Part shown: positions 27,619 to 39,055 of the stretch, one piece after another | Layout: each line of letters starts with the position of its first letter | How positions within the stretch are numbered: position 1 is the stretch's first letter | DNA from: Paramesorhizobium leguminum | GTDB taxonomy: Bacteria; Pseudomonadota; Alphaproteobacteria; Rhizobiales; Rhizobiaceae | Reading direction: 5' to 3' | Length of the DNA: 64,000 bases | Assembly: GCF_003217235.1 (NCBI RefSeq) | Contig: NZ_QJTF01000019.1 | Coordinates: 1-64,000 of the forward strand | Program-made: the position numbers and the translations under genes | The notes under the pieces: model-generated | Databases searched by the model: none | Seen by the model: the letters and a program-made list of their open reading frames with translations, nothing else | Told to the model about the DNA's origin: nothing

Positions 27619-28292
27619 TGCGGCTCGTCCTGTTCGATTGCGACGGAACGCTGGTCGATAGCGCGGGCGTCATTCATCGCTGCATGGCGCGAACCTTTGC
27701 CGAGGCCGGCATAGCTGAGCTCGATGAGGCGGCGACGCGCTCGGTCATCGGCCTTTCGCTCGATCATGCAATTGCCCGGCTTCTGAAGTGTGATATCGAT
27801 GCGTCGGTTCTGGCGTTGGCGCAGCGATACAAGGATCATTTCGTCGCCATGCGTGGCGAGCCGGACTTTGCCGAACCGGCGTTCCCCGGCGTTCCGGAGC
27901 TGATCGCCGAATTGGCGCGCCGCGATGATATCGTCATCGGCATGGTCACCGGCAAATCGCGGCGGGGCGTACGCAAGGTTCTGGAAATGCATGGGCTGAC
28001 CGAGCATTTCATGGTGGTGCGGACAGCGGACGATTGCCCATCGAAGCCGCATCCGGCGATGGTGCTGGAAAGCTGCGTGGAAGCAGGCTTCAACCCATCC
28101 GCCGCTCTCGTCATAGGCGACGCCATCTACGATATGGAGATGGCGCGCGCGGCAGGGGCACTCGCGGTAGGCGTTTCGTGGGGCTATCATACGCCGGAAG
28201 CGCTGCGTGCAACCGGCGCGCACCATGTGCTCGATGTGCCGGCCGATTTGCTGGCGGTGCTTGAAAACCAACAAAGGCTGCTCGATGCGTGA
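27618..28292 (+). CDS. HAD-family hydrolase (phosphoglycolate phosphatase-like)
   Basis: 224 aa. HAD motif I is DCDGTL with Asp8 and Asp10; motif II is MVTGKS; motif III includes KPHP; motif IV is GDAIYDMEMA. The cap domain sits between motifs I and II, as in subfamily IA. It probably dephosphorylates a small metabolite; the substrate is unknown. Overlaps rluC by one base and the ATP12 gene by eight. Confidence 0.9.
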   Translation: MRLVLFDCDGTLVDSAGVIHRCMARTFAEAGIAELDEAATRSVIGLSLDHAIARLLKCDIDASVLALAQRYKDHFVAMRGEPDFAEPAFPGVPELIAELARRDDIVIGMVTGKSRRGVRKVLEMHGLTEHFMVVRTADDCPSKPHPAMVLESCVEAGFNPSAALVIGDAIYDMEMARAAGALAVGVSWGYHTPEALRATGAHHVLDVPADLLAVLENQQRLLDA

Positions 28293-29070
28293 CATTCTGA
28301 ACGATCTCGAAAACGGCGAAGGGCCCGATCCCATGCGCCGCGCGCAGGAAGCGATGCGGACGCCGCTGCCGAAGAAATTCTATACGGCCGTCACCGTGGC
28401 TGAAGCCGATGGCGGCTATGGCGTCTATCTCGACGGCAAGCCGGTCCGCACACCGGGACGCCGCGCGCTCATCCTGCCGACGTCAGCCGCGGCGCAGATC
28501 GTCGCCGACGAGTTCGCCCTCCAGCAAAAAATCATCGATCCCGCCCAAATGCCCGCAACCCGTCTCGCCAATACGGCGATCGATGGCGTGGCGGACGATC
28601 CTCAAGCGGTGGTGGAAGATCTCTTGCGCTTTGTCGCCTCCGACATGCTGTTTTACCGGGCCGATGCGCCGGAAGAGCTGGTCAAGCGGCAGGCGGAAGG
28701 CTGGGACCCGCTCATCGATTGGGCTTCGTCCGCCTTGAACGCGCATTTCATTCTTGCGGAAGGGGTGATGCATGTCGCCCAGCCGCGCGAGGCGCTGGCG
28801 GCCTTCGGAGTGCATATAAAAGCTTTTTCCGATCCGATCGCCCTTGCCGCGCTTCATACCATGACGACACTGACGGGATCGGCCATCCTGGCGCTTGCCA
28901 TCGCCAGAGGCGAAATCGGGGTCAGGGAGGGCTGGAAGCTCGCGCATCTCGATGAGGACTGGACCGTCGAGCACTGGGGCGAGGACGCTGAGGCGCAAGC
29001 GCGGCGCGCCGCGCGCGAGGAGGAGATGATGGCGGCAGCCGCGATGCTTGCCGCAACCTCTTCATCTTGA
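28285..29070 (+). CDS. ATP12-type F1-ATPase assembly chaperone
   Basis: 261 aa from ATG (MRDILNDLENGEGPDPMRRA). Matches the ATP12 family: FYTAVTVAEADGGYGVYLDG, the GKPVRTPGRR segment, a helical C-terminal part with RQAEGWDPLIDWASSALNAH and a late LAHLDEDWTVEHWGEDAEA block. In mitochondria ATP12 binds the alpha subunit of F1 before hexamer assembly; the alphaproteobacterial proteins are its likely ancestors. Translationally coupled to the HAD gene. Confidence 0.93.
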   Translation: MRDILNDLENGEGPDPMRRAQEAMRTPLPKKFYTAVTVAEADGGYGVYLDGKPVRTPGRRALILPTSAAAQIVADEFALQQKIIDPAQMPATRLANTAIDGVADDPQAVVEDLLRFVASDMLFYRADAPEELVKRQAEGWDPLIDWASSALNAHFILAEGVMHVAQPREALAAFGVHIKAFSDPIALAALHTMTTLTGSAILALAIARGEIGVREGWKLAHLDEDWTVEHWGEDAEAQARRAAREEEMMAAAAMLAATSSS

Positions 29071-29105
29071 TGTCTATAATACGCCTCGTTTCGCTGCTGA
29101 TATCC

Positions 29106-29209
29106 CTAGAGCGCCGCGCATCCGATTGGATGCGCAAAGGACGCTCTAGCACTTTGAAATGCTGCATAATTTTATCCTTAAATCGAATCCGATTTAAGGA
29201 ATTATGCAG
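29106..29209. repeat. Two adjacent palindromic intergenic repeats
   Basis: First unit 29106-29149: CTAGAGCG ... GCGCATCC-GATT-GGATGCGC ... CGCTCTAG. Second unit 29162-29209: CTGCATAAT ... CCTTAAATCG-AATC-CGATTTAAGG ... ATTATGCAG. Both are near-perfect palindromes of types seen widely between genes in rhizobia and Brucella. Confidence 0.85.
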
Positions 29210-29238
29210 AGGCAAGGCTCGAACAGAGGAGTTGTCCG

Positions 29239-29388
29239 ATGTCCCGTCCTTATATGTGCCTGGCGCTGACTTTCATCGCTGTGCTGGTTTCGTCACTCCA
29301 TCCCTACGACACTCCGCAGGACACGGAGACGATGCCCGCGACACCGGAAGAGCACGCAAAGCCCTCTATCTCTCGCGGCAAAAAATAG
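29239..29388 (+). CDS. Small exported or membrane-anchored peptide
   Basis: 49 codons with a good ribosome-binding site (GAGGAG, seven bases before the ATG). Residues 6-20 (MCLALTFIAVLVSSL) are hydrophobic, like a signal peptide or anchor with one cysteine, followed by an acidic, proline-containing tail (YDTPQDTETMPATPEEH) and a basic end. No family recognised. It lies alone between the ATP12 gene and glnA and shares the downstream glnA terminator. Confidence 0.55.
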   Translation: MSRPYMCLALTFIAVLVSSLHPYDTPQDTETMPATPEEHAKPSISRGKK

Positions 29389-29416
29389 GTTCCTCCCAAG
29401 GCTAGAACCCGCCCAA

Positions 29417-29452
29417 ACAAAAACCCCGGCATCCATGATGCCGGGGTTTTTT
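29417..29452. terminator. Terminator of glnA (bidirectional)
   Basis: CCCCGGCATC-CAT-GATGCCGGGG, a perfect 10-bp stem, with AAACAAAAA on one side and TTTTTT on the other. Serves glnA (minus, stop at 29511) and probably the small peptide gene on the plus strand. Confidence 0.92.
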
Positions 29453-29510
29453 GTGGCTAAACAAAAGCTTGGAGCAGAATGCCAATTGCATCCCGCTACA
29501 AAGCCGATGA

Positions 29511-30920
29511 TCAGACCGAGTAGTACATGTCGTATTCGACCGGATGCGGCGTCGTCTCGTAACGCATCGTCTCCGCCATCTTCAGCTCGATGAAGGCGTC
29601 GATCTGGTCGTCGTCGAACACGCCGCCGGCCTTCAGGAAGCCGCGATCCTTGTCGAGGCTCTGCAGCGCTTCACGCAAGGAACCGCAGACAGTCGGGATC
29701 TTCTTGAGTTCCTTCGCCGGCAGGTCGTAGAGATCCTTGTCCATGGGCTGGCCCGGATGGATCTTGTTCTTGATGCCGTCGAGACCGGCCATCAGAAGGG
29801 CCGCAAAGCCGAGATAGGGATTCGCCGCCGGATCGGGGAAGCGGACTTCCACGCGCTTTGACTTCGGCGACGAGCCGAACGGAATGCGGCAGGAAGCGGA
29901 ACGGTTGCGCGCCGAATAGGCGAGCAGCACCGGCGCCTCATAGCCCGGAACCAGACGCTTGTAGGAGTTGGTCGACGGGTTGGTAAAGGCGTTGATTGCC
30001 TTGGCGTGCTTGATGACGCCGCCGATGAAGAACAGGCAGTTCTCGGAAAGGCCCGCATATTCATTGCCGGCGAAGGTCGGCTTGCCATCCTTCCAGATCG
30101 ACATGTGGACGTGCATGCCCGAACCGTTGTCGCCGAAGATCGGCTTCGGCATGAAGGTCGCCGTCTTGCCGTAGGCATTGGCTACCTGGTGCACGACATA
30201 CTTGTAGATCTGCATCTTGTCGGCGTTGCGGACCAGCGTGTCGAACTTGAGGCCGAGTTCGTGCTGCGCTGCAGCCACTTCGTGGTGATGCTTCTCGACC
30301 GTCACGCCCATTTCGGTGAGAACGGTGAGCATTTCGGAGCGCATGTCCTGCGCGCTATCGACAGGCGGAACCGGGAAATAGCCGCCCTTGACGCGCGGAC
30401 GGTGGCCGAGATTGCCCGTCTCGTAATCGGTGTCGTCATTCGACGGCAGTTCAGTCGAGTCGAGCTTGAAGCCGGTGTTGTACGGATCGACCTTGTACTT
30501 GACGTCGTCGAAGACGAAGAATTCGGCTTCCGGGCCGACGAAGATGGTGTCGCCGATGCCGAGCGACTTGAGGTATGCTTCCGCCTTCTTGGCGGTGGTG
30601 CGCGGGTCGCGGTTATAGGCCTCGCCGGAGACCGGATCGAGAATGTCGCAGATCACGACCATCGTGGACTGGGCGAAGAACGGATCGATATGCGCGGTCT
30701 CGACATCGGGCATCAGCACCATGTCGGACTCGTTGATGGCCTTCCAGCCGGCGATCGAGGAACCGTCGAACATCACGCCGTCGGTGAACATTTCCTCGTC
30801 GACCATGCCGACGTCCATCGTCACATGCTGCAGCTTGCCCTTCGGGTCCGTGAAGCGGAGATCAACGAACTTTACGTCGTTGTCCTTGATCTGTTTTAGA
30901 ATGTCATTTGCAGTCGTCAT
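29511..30920 (-). CDS. glnA: Glutamine synthetase type I
   Basis: 469 aa, the standard dodecameric GSI length. Makes glutamine from glutamate, ammonia and ATP. Visible marks: [19 protein letters not shown], the HHEVA glutamate/metal segment, [10 protein letters not shown], and the adenylylation loop [15 protein letters not shown] with the target Tyr. The loop indicates control by GlnE adenylylation. Lies 219 bases downstream of glnB on the same strand; that gap is filled by repeats but no strong terminator, so glnBA co-transcription from the sigma-54 promoter is likely. Confidence 0.99.
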   Translation of the reverse strand: MTTANDILKQIKDNDVKFVDLRFTDPKGKLQHVTMDVGMVDEEMFTDGVMFDGSSIAGWKAINESDMVLMPDVETAHIDPFFAQSTMVVICDILDPVSGEAYNRDPRTTAKKAEAYLKSLGIGDTIFVGPEAEFFVFDDVKYKVDPYNTGFKLDSTELPSNDDTDYETGNLGHRPRVKGGYFPVPPVDSAQDMRSEMLTVLTEMGVTVEKHHHEVAAAQHELGLKFDTLVRNADKMQIYKYVVHQVANAYGKTATFMPKPIFGDNGSGMHVHMSIWKDGKPTFAGNEYAGLSENCLFFIGGVIKHAKAINAFTNPSTNSYKRLVPGYEAPVLLAYSARNRSASCRIPFGSSPKSKRVEVRFPDPAANPYLGFAALLMAGLDGIKNKIHPGQPMDKDLYDLPAKELKKIPTVCGSLREALQSLDKDRGFLKAGGVFDDDQIDAFIELKMAETMRYETTPHPVEYDMYYSV

Positions 30921-30937
30921 TTCTTTTTTTCCTCATT

Positions 30938-31127
30938 AGAGCACGATCCAGAACCGAAGGCCGGTGCAAGATGCTGGCATGTTTTCGGATAAGATCATGC
31001 GGATAAACAAGCACTTAAGATGCAGGATGTTCTATTCACTTAAATGCATCCTGCTCCAACACGACGATGGATGATGGGCGTTAGCATGATCCCGAAAAGT
31101 TGCAGACTTCCAGGTAAGATCATGCGG
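30938..31127. repeat. Cluster of palindromic repeats between glnB and glnA
   Basis: Contains a partial copy (about 30976-31002, GTTTTCGGATAAGATCATGCGG type) and a fuller copy (31084-31127) of the GCATGATCCCGAAAAG repeat. Between them, GCAGGATG and CATCCTGC form an inverted pair at about 31022-31052. The cluster is within the glnBA transcript and could affect relative expression. Confidence 0.75.
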
Positions 31128-31139
31128 CTAAACAAAAAC

Positions 31140-31906
<767 letters not shown>

Positions 31907-31918
31907 AGGATGCGCCCC

Positions 31919-32800
31919 ATGCCTGAGCCGACATGCTTCGAGAACACACCGGAACTCTGGCGGGCGAGTTGGCCCAGGCTGGCGGTCGATACGCATAAAT
32001 ACCGGCGCGGGCACGTCGCCGTATTTTCCGGCGGCCTTGCCTCGACGGGCGCGGCAAGGCTCGCCGCGCGGGCGTCGGCGCGCATCGGGGCAGGGGCGGT
32101 GACCGTGCTGTCACCACCGGATGCGATACTTGTCCATGCCGTGCATCTGACCAGCATCATGCTGCGCAAGACGGAGACGGTCGCCGATGCCTGCGCTTTC
32201 ATCAGGGACCGTAAGGTTCGCGCCGCCGTCTTGGGACCGGGCTTTGGGGATGACCCCAAAATTTACGCTCTGGTTCCGGCGCTGCTCGACCGGCGGCGCT
32301 CGGGAGAAGAGTTCCATGGGCTGGTGCTCGACGCCGACGGGTTGACCGCGTTCGAGGATAATCCGGACGCTCTGTTTCAGGCTGCTGAGAAGAAAGGCGC
32401 GAATGCGCTGGTGTTGACGCCGCACGAGGGAGAATTCCATCGCCTGTTTCCCGCGATTGCCGAGGATACGGGGTTGTCGAAGCTCGATAAGGTAAGGGCG
32501 GCGGCAAGAAGCGCCAATGCGATCGTGGTCTACAAGGGACCGGACACGGTGATCGCCGCGCCGGATGGCCGGGTCGCGATCAACATGAACGGCACACCGC
32601 TGCTGGCAACCGCTGGATCAGGCGATGTGCTGGCAGGCATGGCGGCCGGCCTCATCGCGCAAGGCATGCCAGCCTTCGAAGGCGCCGCAGCCGCCGTATG
32701 GCTGCATGCCGATGCTGCAAGGCGGTTCGGTCAGGGGCTGATCGCGGAAGACCTGCCGGGAATGCTGCCTGAGGTGCTGCGGGCACTGGCGAAAGAATAG
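31919..32800 (+). CDS. nnrD: ADP/ATP-dependent NAD(P)H-hydrate dehydratase (NnrD domain only)
   Basis: 293 aa. The ATG at 31919 has AAAGGA eight bases upstream; another in-frame ATG lies nine bases earlier. Ribokinase-like repair enzyme that dehydrates hydrated NAD(P)H. Visible: HKYRRGHVAVFSGGLASTGA, AAVLGPGFGDD, LDADGLTAF, LTPHEGEFHRLF, and the ATP/catalytic motif ATAGSGDVLAGMAAG. In most proteobacteria this domain is fused behind an NnrE epimerase domain of about 210 residues. Here the protein starts in what is normally the linker (FENTPELWRASWP), and a repeat element abuts its 5' end. The NnrE half is therefore absent or encoded elsewhere. Confidence 0.88.
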   Translation: MPEPTCFENTPELWRASWPRLAVDTHKYRRGHVAVFSGGLASTGAARLAARASARIGAGAVTVLSPPDAILVHAVHLTSIMLRKTETVADACAFIRDRKVRAAVLGPGFGDDPKIYALVPALLDRRRSGEEFHGLVLDADGLTAFEDNPDALFQAAEKKGANALVLTPHEGEFHRLFPAIAEDTGLSKLDKVRAAARSANAIVVYKGPDTVIAAPDGRVAINMNGTPLLATAGSGDVLAGMAAGLIAQGMPAFEGAAAAVWLHADAARRFGQGLIAEDLPGMLPEVLRALAKE

Positions 32801-32876
32801 AAAAGCACCGCCTCATATAAAACAAGGATTTAACACCATTCTCTGAATCAATCAGAAAGAGACTTCTCGCGCCACT

Positions 32877-33689
32877 TCAACCCGCGGCTTCGATCCGCTC
32901 CATGAATGCCCGCGCAGCGTTGGGCGCGCGAACCTTGCCCTCGTGGATGAAATACACAAACACGTCGCGCGGCTTTTGCGATACTCCGTGCTGCGCGTCC
33001 GCATAGGTCAGATCATCAGGCGCTCCGCCCTCGGCCCAAAGCTGCGCCCGCTCGGCCCAGCCTCCAAGCGCCGCCGGCGCATAAGCCGTGGGAATATCGT
33101 CATCGCCCTTCTGCAATCGCGCATAGACGAAATCGGCGGTGATGTCGGCGATTTCAGGATAGTCGAAATGCTCCGCATAGGTGATCGCCACGCCATATTT
33201 GCGGGCGAGCGACACGAATTCCGGCACCGCGAATGAGGGATGGCGGACCTCGACCGTATGGCGCAACCTCAAGCCGCCCTGCTTTTCAGGCAGGAGCGCG
33301 AGGAAGGCACCGAAATCGACCTCATCGAATTTCTTCGTCGGCGCGAATTGCCAGAGGATTGGTCCAAGATGCGACCCCAACTCCGTGATGCCCTGCGTAA
33401 GAAACCGCTCGATCGATTCACCCGCTTCCGCCAGCACGCGCCGATTGGTGATGAACCGGTTTCCCTTCAATGAGAAGACAAACCCATCCGGCACCTCGCT
33501 CGCCCATTTGGCGAAGGTTTCCGGCTTCTGCGAGCCGTAATAAGTGCCGTTGACCTCGATGGTCGGCATCTGCCGGCTGGCATATTCGAGCTGACGCCTC
33601 TTGGGCAGATCGTCCGGATAGAACGTCCCCTCCCAAGGCGCGAAGGTCCAGCCGCCGATGCCTGCCCGTATCGTGCCCTTATTTGCCAC
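32877..33689 (-). CDS. DUF72 family protein
   Basis: 270 aa. TIM-barrel-like DUF72 (YecE) protein: GIGGWTFAPWEGTFYPDDLP near the N-terminus, IEVNGTYYGSQKPETFAKWA, FSLKGNRFITNRR, and VYFIHEGKVRAPNAA at the end. The biochemical role of the family is not established. No signal peptide. It stands alone, with a large repeat between it and uvrA. Confidence 0.93.
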   Translation of the reverse strand: MANKGTIRAGIGGWTFAPWEGTFYPDDLPKRRQLEYASRQMPTIEVNGTYYGSQKPETFAKWASEVPDGFVFSLKGNRFITNRRVLAEAGESIERFLTQGITELGSHLGPILWQFAPTKKFDEVDFGAFLALLPEKQGGLRLRHTVEVRHPSFAVPEFVSLARKYGVAITYAEHFDYPEIADITADFVYARLQKGDDDIPTAYAPAALGGWAERAQLWAEGGAPDDLTYADAQHGVSQKPRDVFVYFIHEGKVRAPNAARAFMERIEAAG

Positions 33690-33725
33690 GGCCTTTTCTC
33701 CTGTTCAGAGGGATTCTAAGAGAGG

Positions 33726-33880
33726 TCGGCGGGACAGTACCCCCTCTGTCCTGCCGGACATCTCCCCCTCAAGGGGGGAGATTGGCCTTCATTGATGGCG
33801 GCGCTTCATCTTGCAACGCCTACGGTTAGCGAAATCTCCCCCTTGGGGGGGGTGCCCGGTAGGGCAGAGGGGGGGCCTCG
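33726..33880. repeat. About 155-bp palindromic repeat between DUF72 gene and uvrA
   Basis: GGCGGGACAGTACCCCCTCT, GTCCTGCCGGACATCTCCCC and a C/G-run stem (CTCCCCCTCAAGGGGGGAG) on the left; AATCTCCCCCTTGGGGGG, GTGCCCGGTAGGGCAGAGGG on the right form the inverse arm. A second full copy is at 44703-44879 and a fragment at 41852-41905. Non-coding. Confidence 0.85.
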
Positions 33881-33892
33881 CGGCACACTCAA

Positions 33893-36817
<2,925 letters not shown>

Positions 36818-36877
36818 TCGCGCCCCTGCCATCCTTCATCCGCGAAAATCAATAGGCGTCCGGACGTTCTATCACCA

Positions 36878-36892
36878 GAACAAATATCGAAC
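36878..36892 (-). promoter_or_regulatory. SOS box (LexA site) of uvrA
   Basis: The minus strand reads GTTCGATATTTGTTC, exactly GTTC-N7-GTTC, the LexA site of alphaproteobacteria, 61 bases ahead of the uvrA start. It predicts DNA-damage induction of uvrA and perhaps of divergent ssb. Confidence 0.85.
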
Positions 36893-37075
36893 AACCGCCT
36901 CATCAGATAAGCCATGCAAAAAGTGATGACAAGATCCCAGGAAGTCAGTTGACGAAGGCTCCTGACAGGTACCATATTCAAAGGGTGATCGAAGGCAATG
37001 AGATGACCATATGGACGAGCGGCCATCGTAAATGTCTTTCTCGATTACGAGGCAATTGACAGGAAGGAGAGGCTT

Positions 37076-37123
37076 ATGAGTCCACCTGATAATGTGCCCA
37101 TGATCGGTAAGAAACGGCGTTGA
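37076..37123 (+). CDS. Possible 15-codon leader peptide
   Basis: ATG after GGAAGGAGAGGCTT, a very strong ribosome-binding site, opens the frame MSPPDNVPMIGKKRR followed by TGA. A TTGACA lies 15 bases before the ATG, too close to be a promoter for it. It may be a true micropeptide, a leader for ssb control, or the remnant of a longer gene. Supported only by the binding site and the frame. Confidence 0.25.
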   Translation: MSPPDNVPMIGKKRR

Positions 37124-37305
37124 TGCGCCATAAGCCGATTGCCCAAAATTCGATAAATGAGTTGAAGGAAACGAAAAGCGCAAGCGACAAGCGTTTCCCG
37201 AAGAGTTTGCCGGTGAATAACTACCGGCAAAAAGGGTAATCCCCAATCGGCCCCGCGCGCCAGGAACCGAAGAGCGGCGGGGCCATCCATGTCAGTGAAC
37301 AGGGA

Positions 37306-37376
37306 AGAGTGAGATAGTGAGTAGGGGATTTTCTGCTCACTATCTCACTACTCACTATCTCACTGACCCTCACTCC
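37306..37376. repeat. Hairpin of 8-bp units (AGTGAGAT) upstream of ssb
   Basis: AGTGAGATAGTGAGTAGGGG on the left arm pairs with TCTCACTACTCACTATCTCACT-type sequence on the right, which itself repeats the 8-bp theme more times. Left arm about 37308-37327, right arm 37336-37376. Same architecture as the hairpins at 12583 and 38787 but with a different 8-mer. Confidence 0.85.
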
Positions 37377-37414
37377 TGTATGATGCCGCAAACACAAAAG
37401 TTGGAGTGGGTTTC

Positions 37415-37936
37415 ATGGCAGGCAGCGTCAATAAGGTCATCCTCGTCGGCAATCTCGGAGCGGATCCGGAAATCCGGCGCCTCAATTCCGGTGAGCCGGT
37501 GGTCAATCTGCGCATCGCCACATCCGAGAGCTGGCGCGACAAACAGAGCGGTGAGCGCAAGGAAAAGACCGAATGGCACAGCGTCGTCATTTTCAATGAA
37601 AACCTCGCCAAGGTGGCTGAGCAATATTTGAAGAAGGGCGCGAAGGTCTATATCGAAGGTTCGCTGCAGACGCGCAAATGGCAGGATCAGACCGGTAACG
37701 AACGCTACACGACGGAAATCGTGCTGCAGAAGTTCCGTGGCGAGCTACAGATGCTCGATTCACGCGGCGAAGGCGCCGGTAGCGGCGGCGGACGCTTCGA
37801 AGGCGGCGGGCGCGGCAACCAGATGAACGATTATTCCAATCAAGGCGGCTCGGATTTCGGCCGCTCGAGCCCGTCTTCAGGTAGCGGCGGCGGCGGCGGG
37901 TTCTCGCGTGATCTGGATGATGAGATTCCGTTCTGA
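37415..37936 (+). CDS. ssb: Single-stranded DNA-binding protein
   Basis: 173 aa from the ATG giving [19 protein letters not shown]; an ATG three codons upstream is also open. OB-fold residues 1-115 ([40 protein letters not shown]), then a glycine-rich disordered linker and the acidic tip DLDDEIPF that recruits repair and replication partners. Protects ssDNA in replication, recombination and repair. Confidence 0.99.
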   Translation: MAGSVNKVILVGNLGADPEIRRLNSGEPVVNLRIATSESWRDKQSGERKEKTEWHSVVIFNENLAKVAEQYLKKGAKVYIEGSLQTRKWQDQTGNERYTTEIVLQKFRGELQMLDSRGEGAGSGGGRFEGGGRGNQMNDYSNQGGSDFGRSSPSSGSGGGGGFSRDLDDEIPF

Positions 37937-37949
37937 TGATTGGCGCCTC

Positions 37950-38135
37950 CTTCCCCTTTGCGGGGATGAGAAGCGTTCGGCCATAGGCCGAGGAAAAGCC
38001 AACGATTTGGCTTTTCCAGCGACGAACGCTCGCGTTAGCGGGCGGATGGGTGTGGAGGCGGTTACGCTCTATTCTGCATCACCCCCACCCCCTCACTTGC
38101 GTATCGCGACCCTCCTCGCAAGGGGGGTAAAAGGC
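37950..38135. repeat. Intergenic palindromes between ssb and marC
   Basis: The two genes converge. GGAAAAGCCAA (37992-38002) pairs with TTGGCTTTTCC (38007-38017). Flanking GC-rich stretches (CCCCTTTGCGGGG at 37958; CCTCCTCGCAAGGGGGG at 38111-38127) form further short stems. No clean terminator with a T-run is visible. Confidence 0.6.
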
Positions 38136-38136
38136 T

Positions 38137-38763
38137 TCACCCCGCCACCAGCGCCTTCACGCCATCCGCCACGAACTGCACCGCCAACGCCGCCAGGATC
38201 ACGCCAAGAAGCCGTGTCAGGATGGAGCGGCCGGTCTCGCCGAGAAAACGGTCGATCCGTTCGCCGAGCAGAAGCACCAGATAGGTGAGCACGATGCAGG
38301 CGAGGAGGATCAGGACCAGCACCAGTCGCGATCCCGTATCGTAGAACGAGCCGCCGAGCAGGATCGTCGCCGAAATCGCGCCGGGACCGGCGATGAGCGG
38401 GATGGCCAGCGGGAAGGCCGCGATATTGCGGATGTGATCCTTGGTTATGGCCACCTCCGCGCTCTTTTCCTTTCGCTCCTGCCGCCGTTCGAAGATCATG
38501 TCGAAGGCGATCCAGAACAGCAGTAGCCCGCCCGCGACGCGGAATGCGCCGATGGTGATGCCGAACACGCCTAATATCTGAGCGCCGGCAATCGCAAACA
38601 GCGCCAGCACACAGAATGCGATGATGCTGGCGCGCAGCGCCACCTGACCACGCGCTTTCCGGTCCATTCCCGTCGTCAGCGCCAGGAACAGCGGCGCGAG
38701 CCCCGGCGGGTCGATGGTCACGAGCAGCGTGACGAAGGCGCTCAGGAGTGTGTCGTAAATCAT
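38137..38763 (-). CDS. MarC family integral membrane protein
   Basis: 208 aa, about six transmembrane helices. MarC marks: LLVTIDPPGLAPLFLALT at the first helix, GAFRVAGGLLLFWIAFDMI, and IPLIAGPGAISATILL. Despite the name (multiple antibiotic resistance locus), a transport or resistance function has not been shown for the family. Transcribed away from gyrA. Confidence 0.93.
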   Translation of the reverse strand: MIYDTLLSAFVTLLVTIDPPGLAPLFLALTTGMDRKARGQVALRASIIAFCVLALFAIAGAQILGVFGITIGAFRVAGGLLLFWIAFDMIFERRQERKEKSAEVAITKDHIRNIAAFPLAIPLIAGPGAISATILLGGSFYDTGSRLVLVLILLACIVLTYLVLLLGERIDRFLGETGRSILTRLLGVILAALAVQFVADGVKALVAG

Positions 38764-38786
38764 CTGCGCGGTGCTTCCTGCAAAAA

Positions 38787-38874
38787 GGGAGTAGGGGAGT
38801 AAGGGAATAGGTGAGTGGGGAAGATTTTGTTAAGAAAACATACTCCTTTACTCACCTATTCCCTTACTCCCCCT
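38787..38874. repeat. Hairpin of 8-bp units (AGGGGAGT) between marC and gyrA
   Basis: Left arm from 38792: AGGGGAGT AAGGGAAT AGGTGAGT. The inverse of the right arm (38846-38873) reads GGGGGAGT AAGGGAAT AGGTGAGT AAAGGAGT. Stem of at least 24 bp with one mismatch, loop about 30. It is the third member of the 8-mer hairpin group. The rest of the 292-base gap is AT-rich and probably carries the gyrA promoter. Confidence 0.88.
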
Positions 38875-39055
38875 CAAAACGAAGCCAATCATGGCTCCAT
38901 TGTGTCGGGCGATTCCCGCCCCTTTGTAACCCTCTTTCTATCATATTGAAATATATAGCTAATTATCCTCTGACAAAAGCCTCGTAAATTGGTGTTTCCA
39001 GACAATTTCCGTTATAAGGGCAAGATCGATTCCTTGCATGAAAGACGTTTGAACA

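Larger units (their letters stand above)
36833..37414. other. uvrA-ssb divergent intergenic region (582 bp)
   Basis: No sizeable gene. Contents in order: SOS box (36878-36892); a strong ribosome-binding site followed by a 15-codon frame at 37076-37123; inverted arms GGAAACG/CGTTTCC (37164-37198); a perfect 9-bp hairpin TTTGCCGGT/ACCGGCAAA (37206-37231); and the 8-mer hairpin at 37306-37376, just before ssb. A minus-strand open frame of 124 codons (36872-37246) has no family resemblance. Confidence 0.6.

Noticed and set aside
36872-37246. 124-codon minus-strand frame in the uvrA-ssb gap
   Set aside because: Covers the SOS box and the hairpin, has no ribosome-binding site or family similarity. 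Treated as non-coding.
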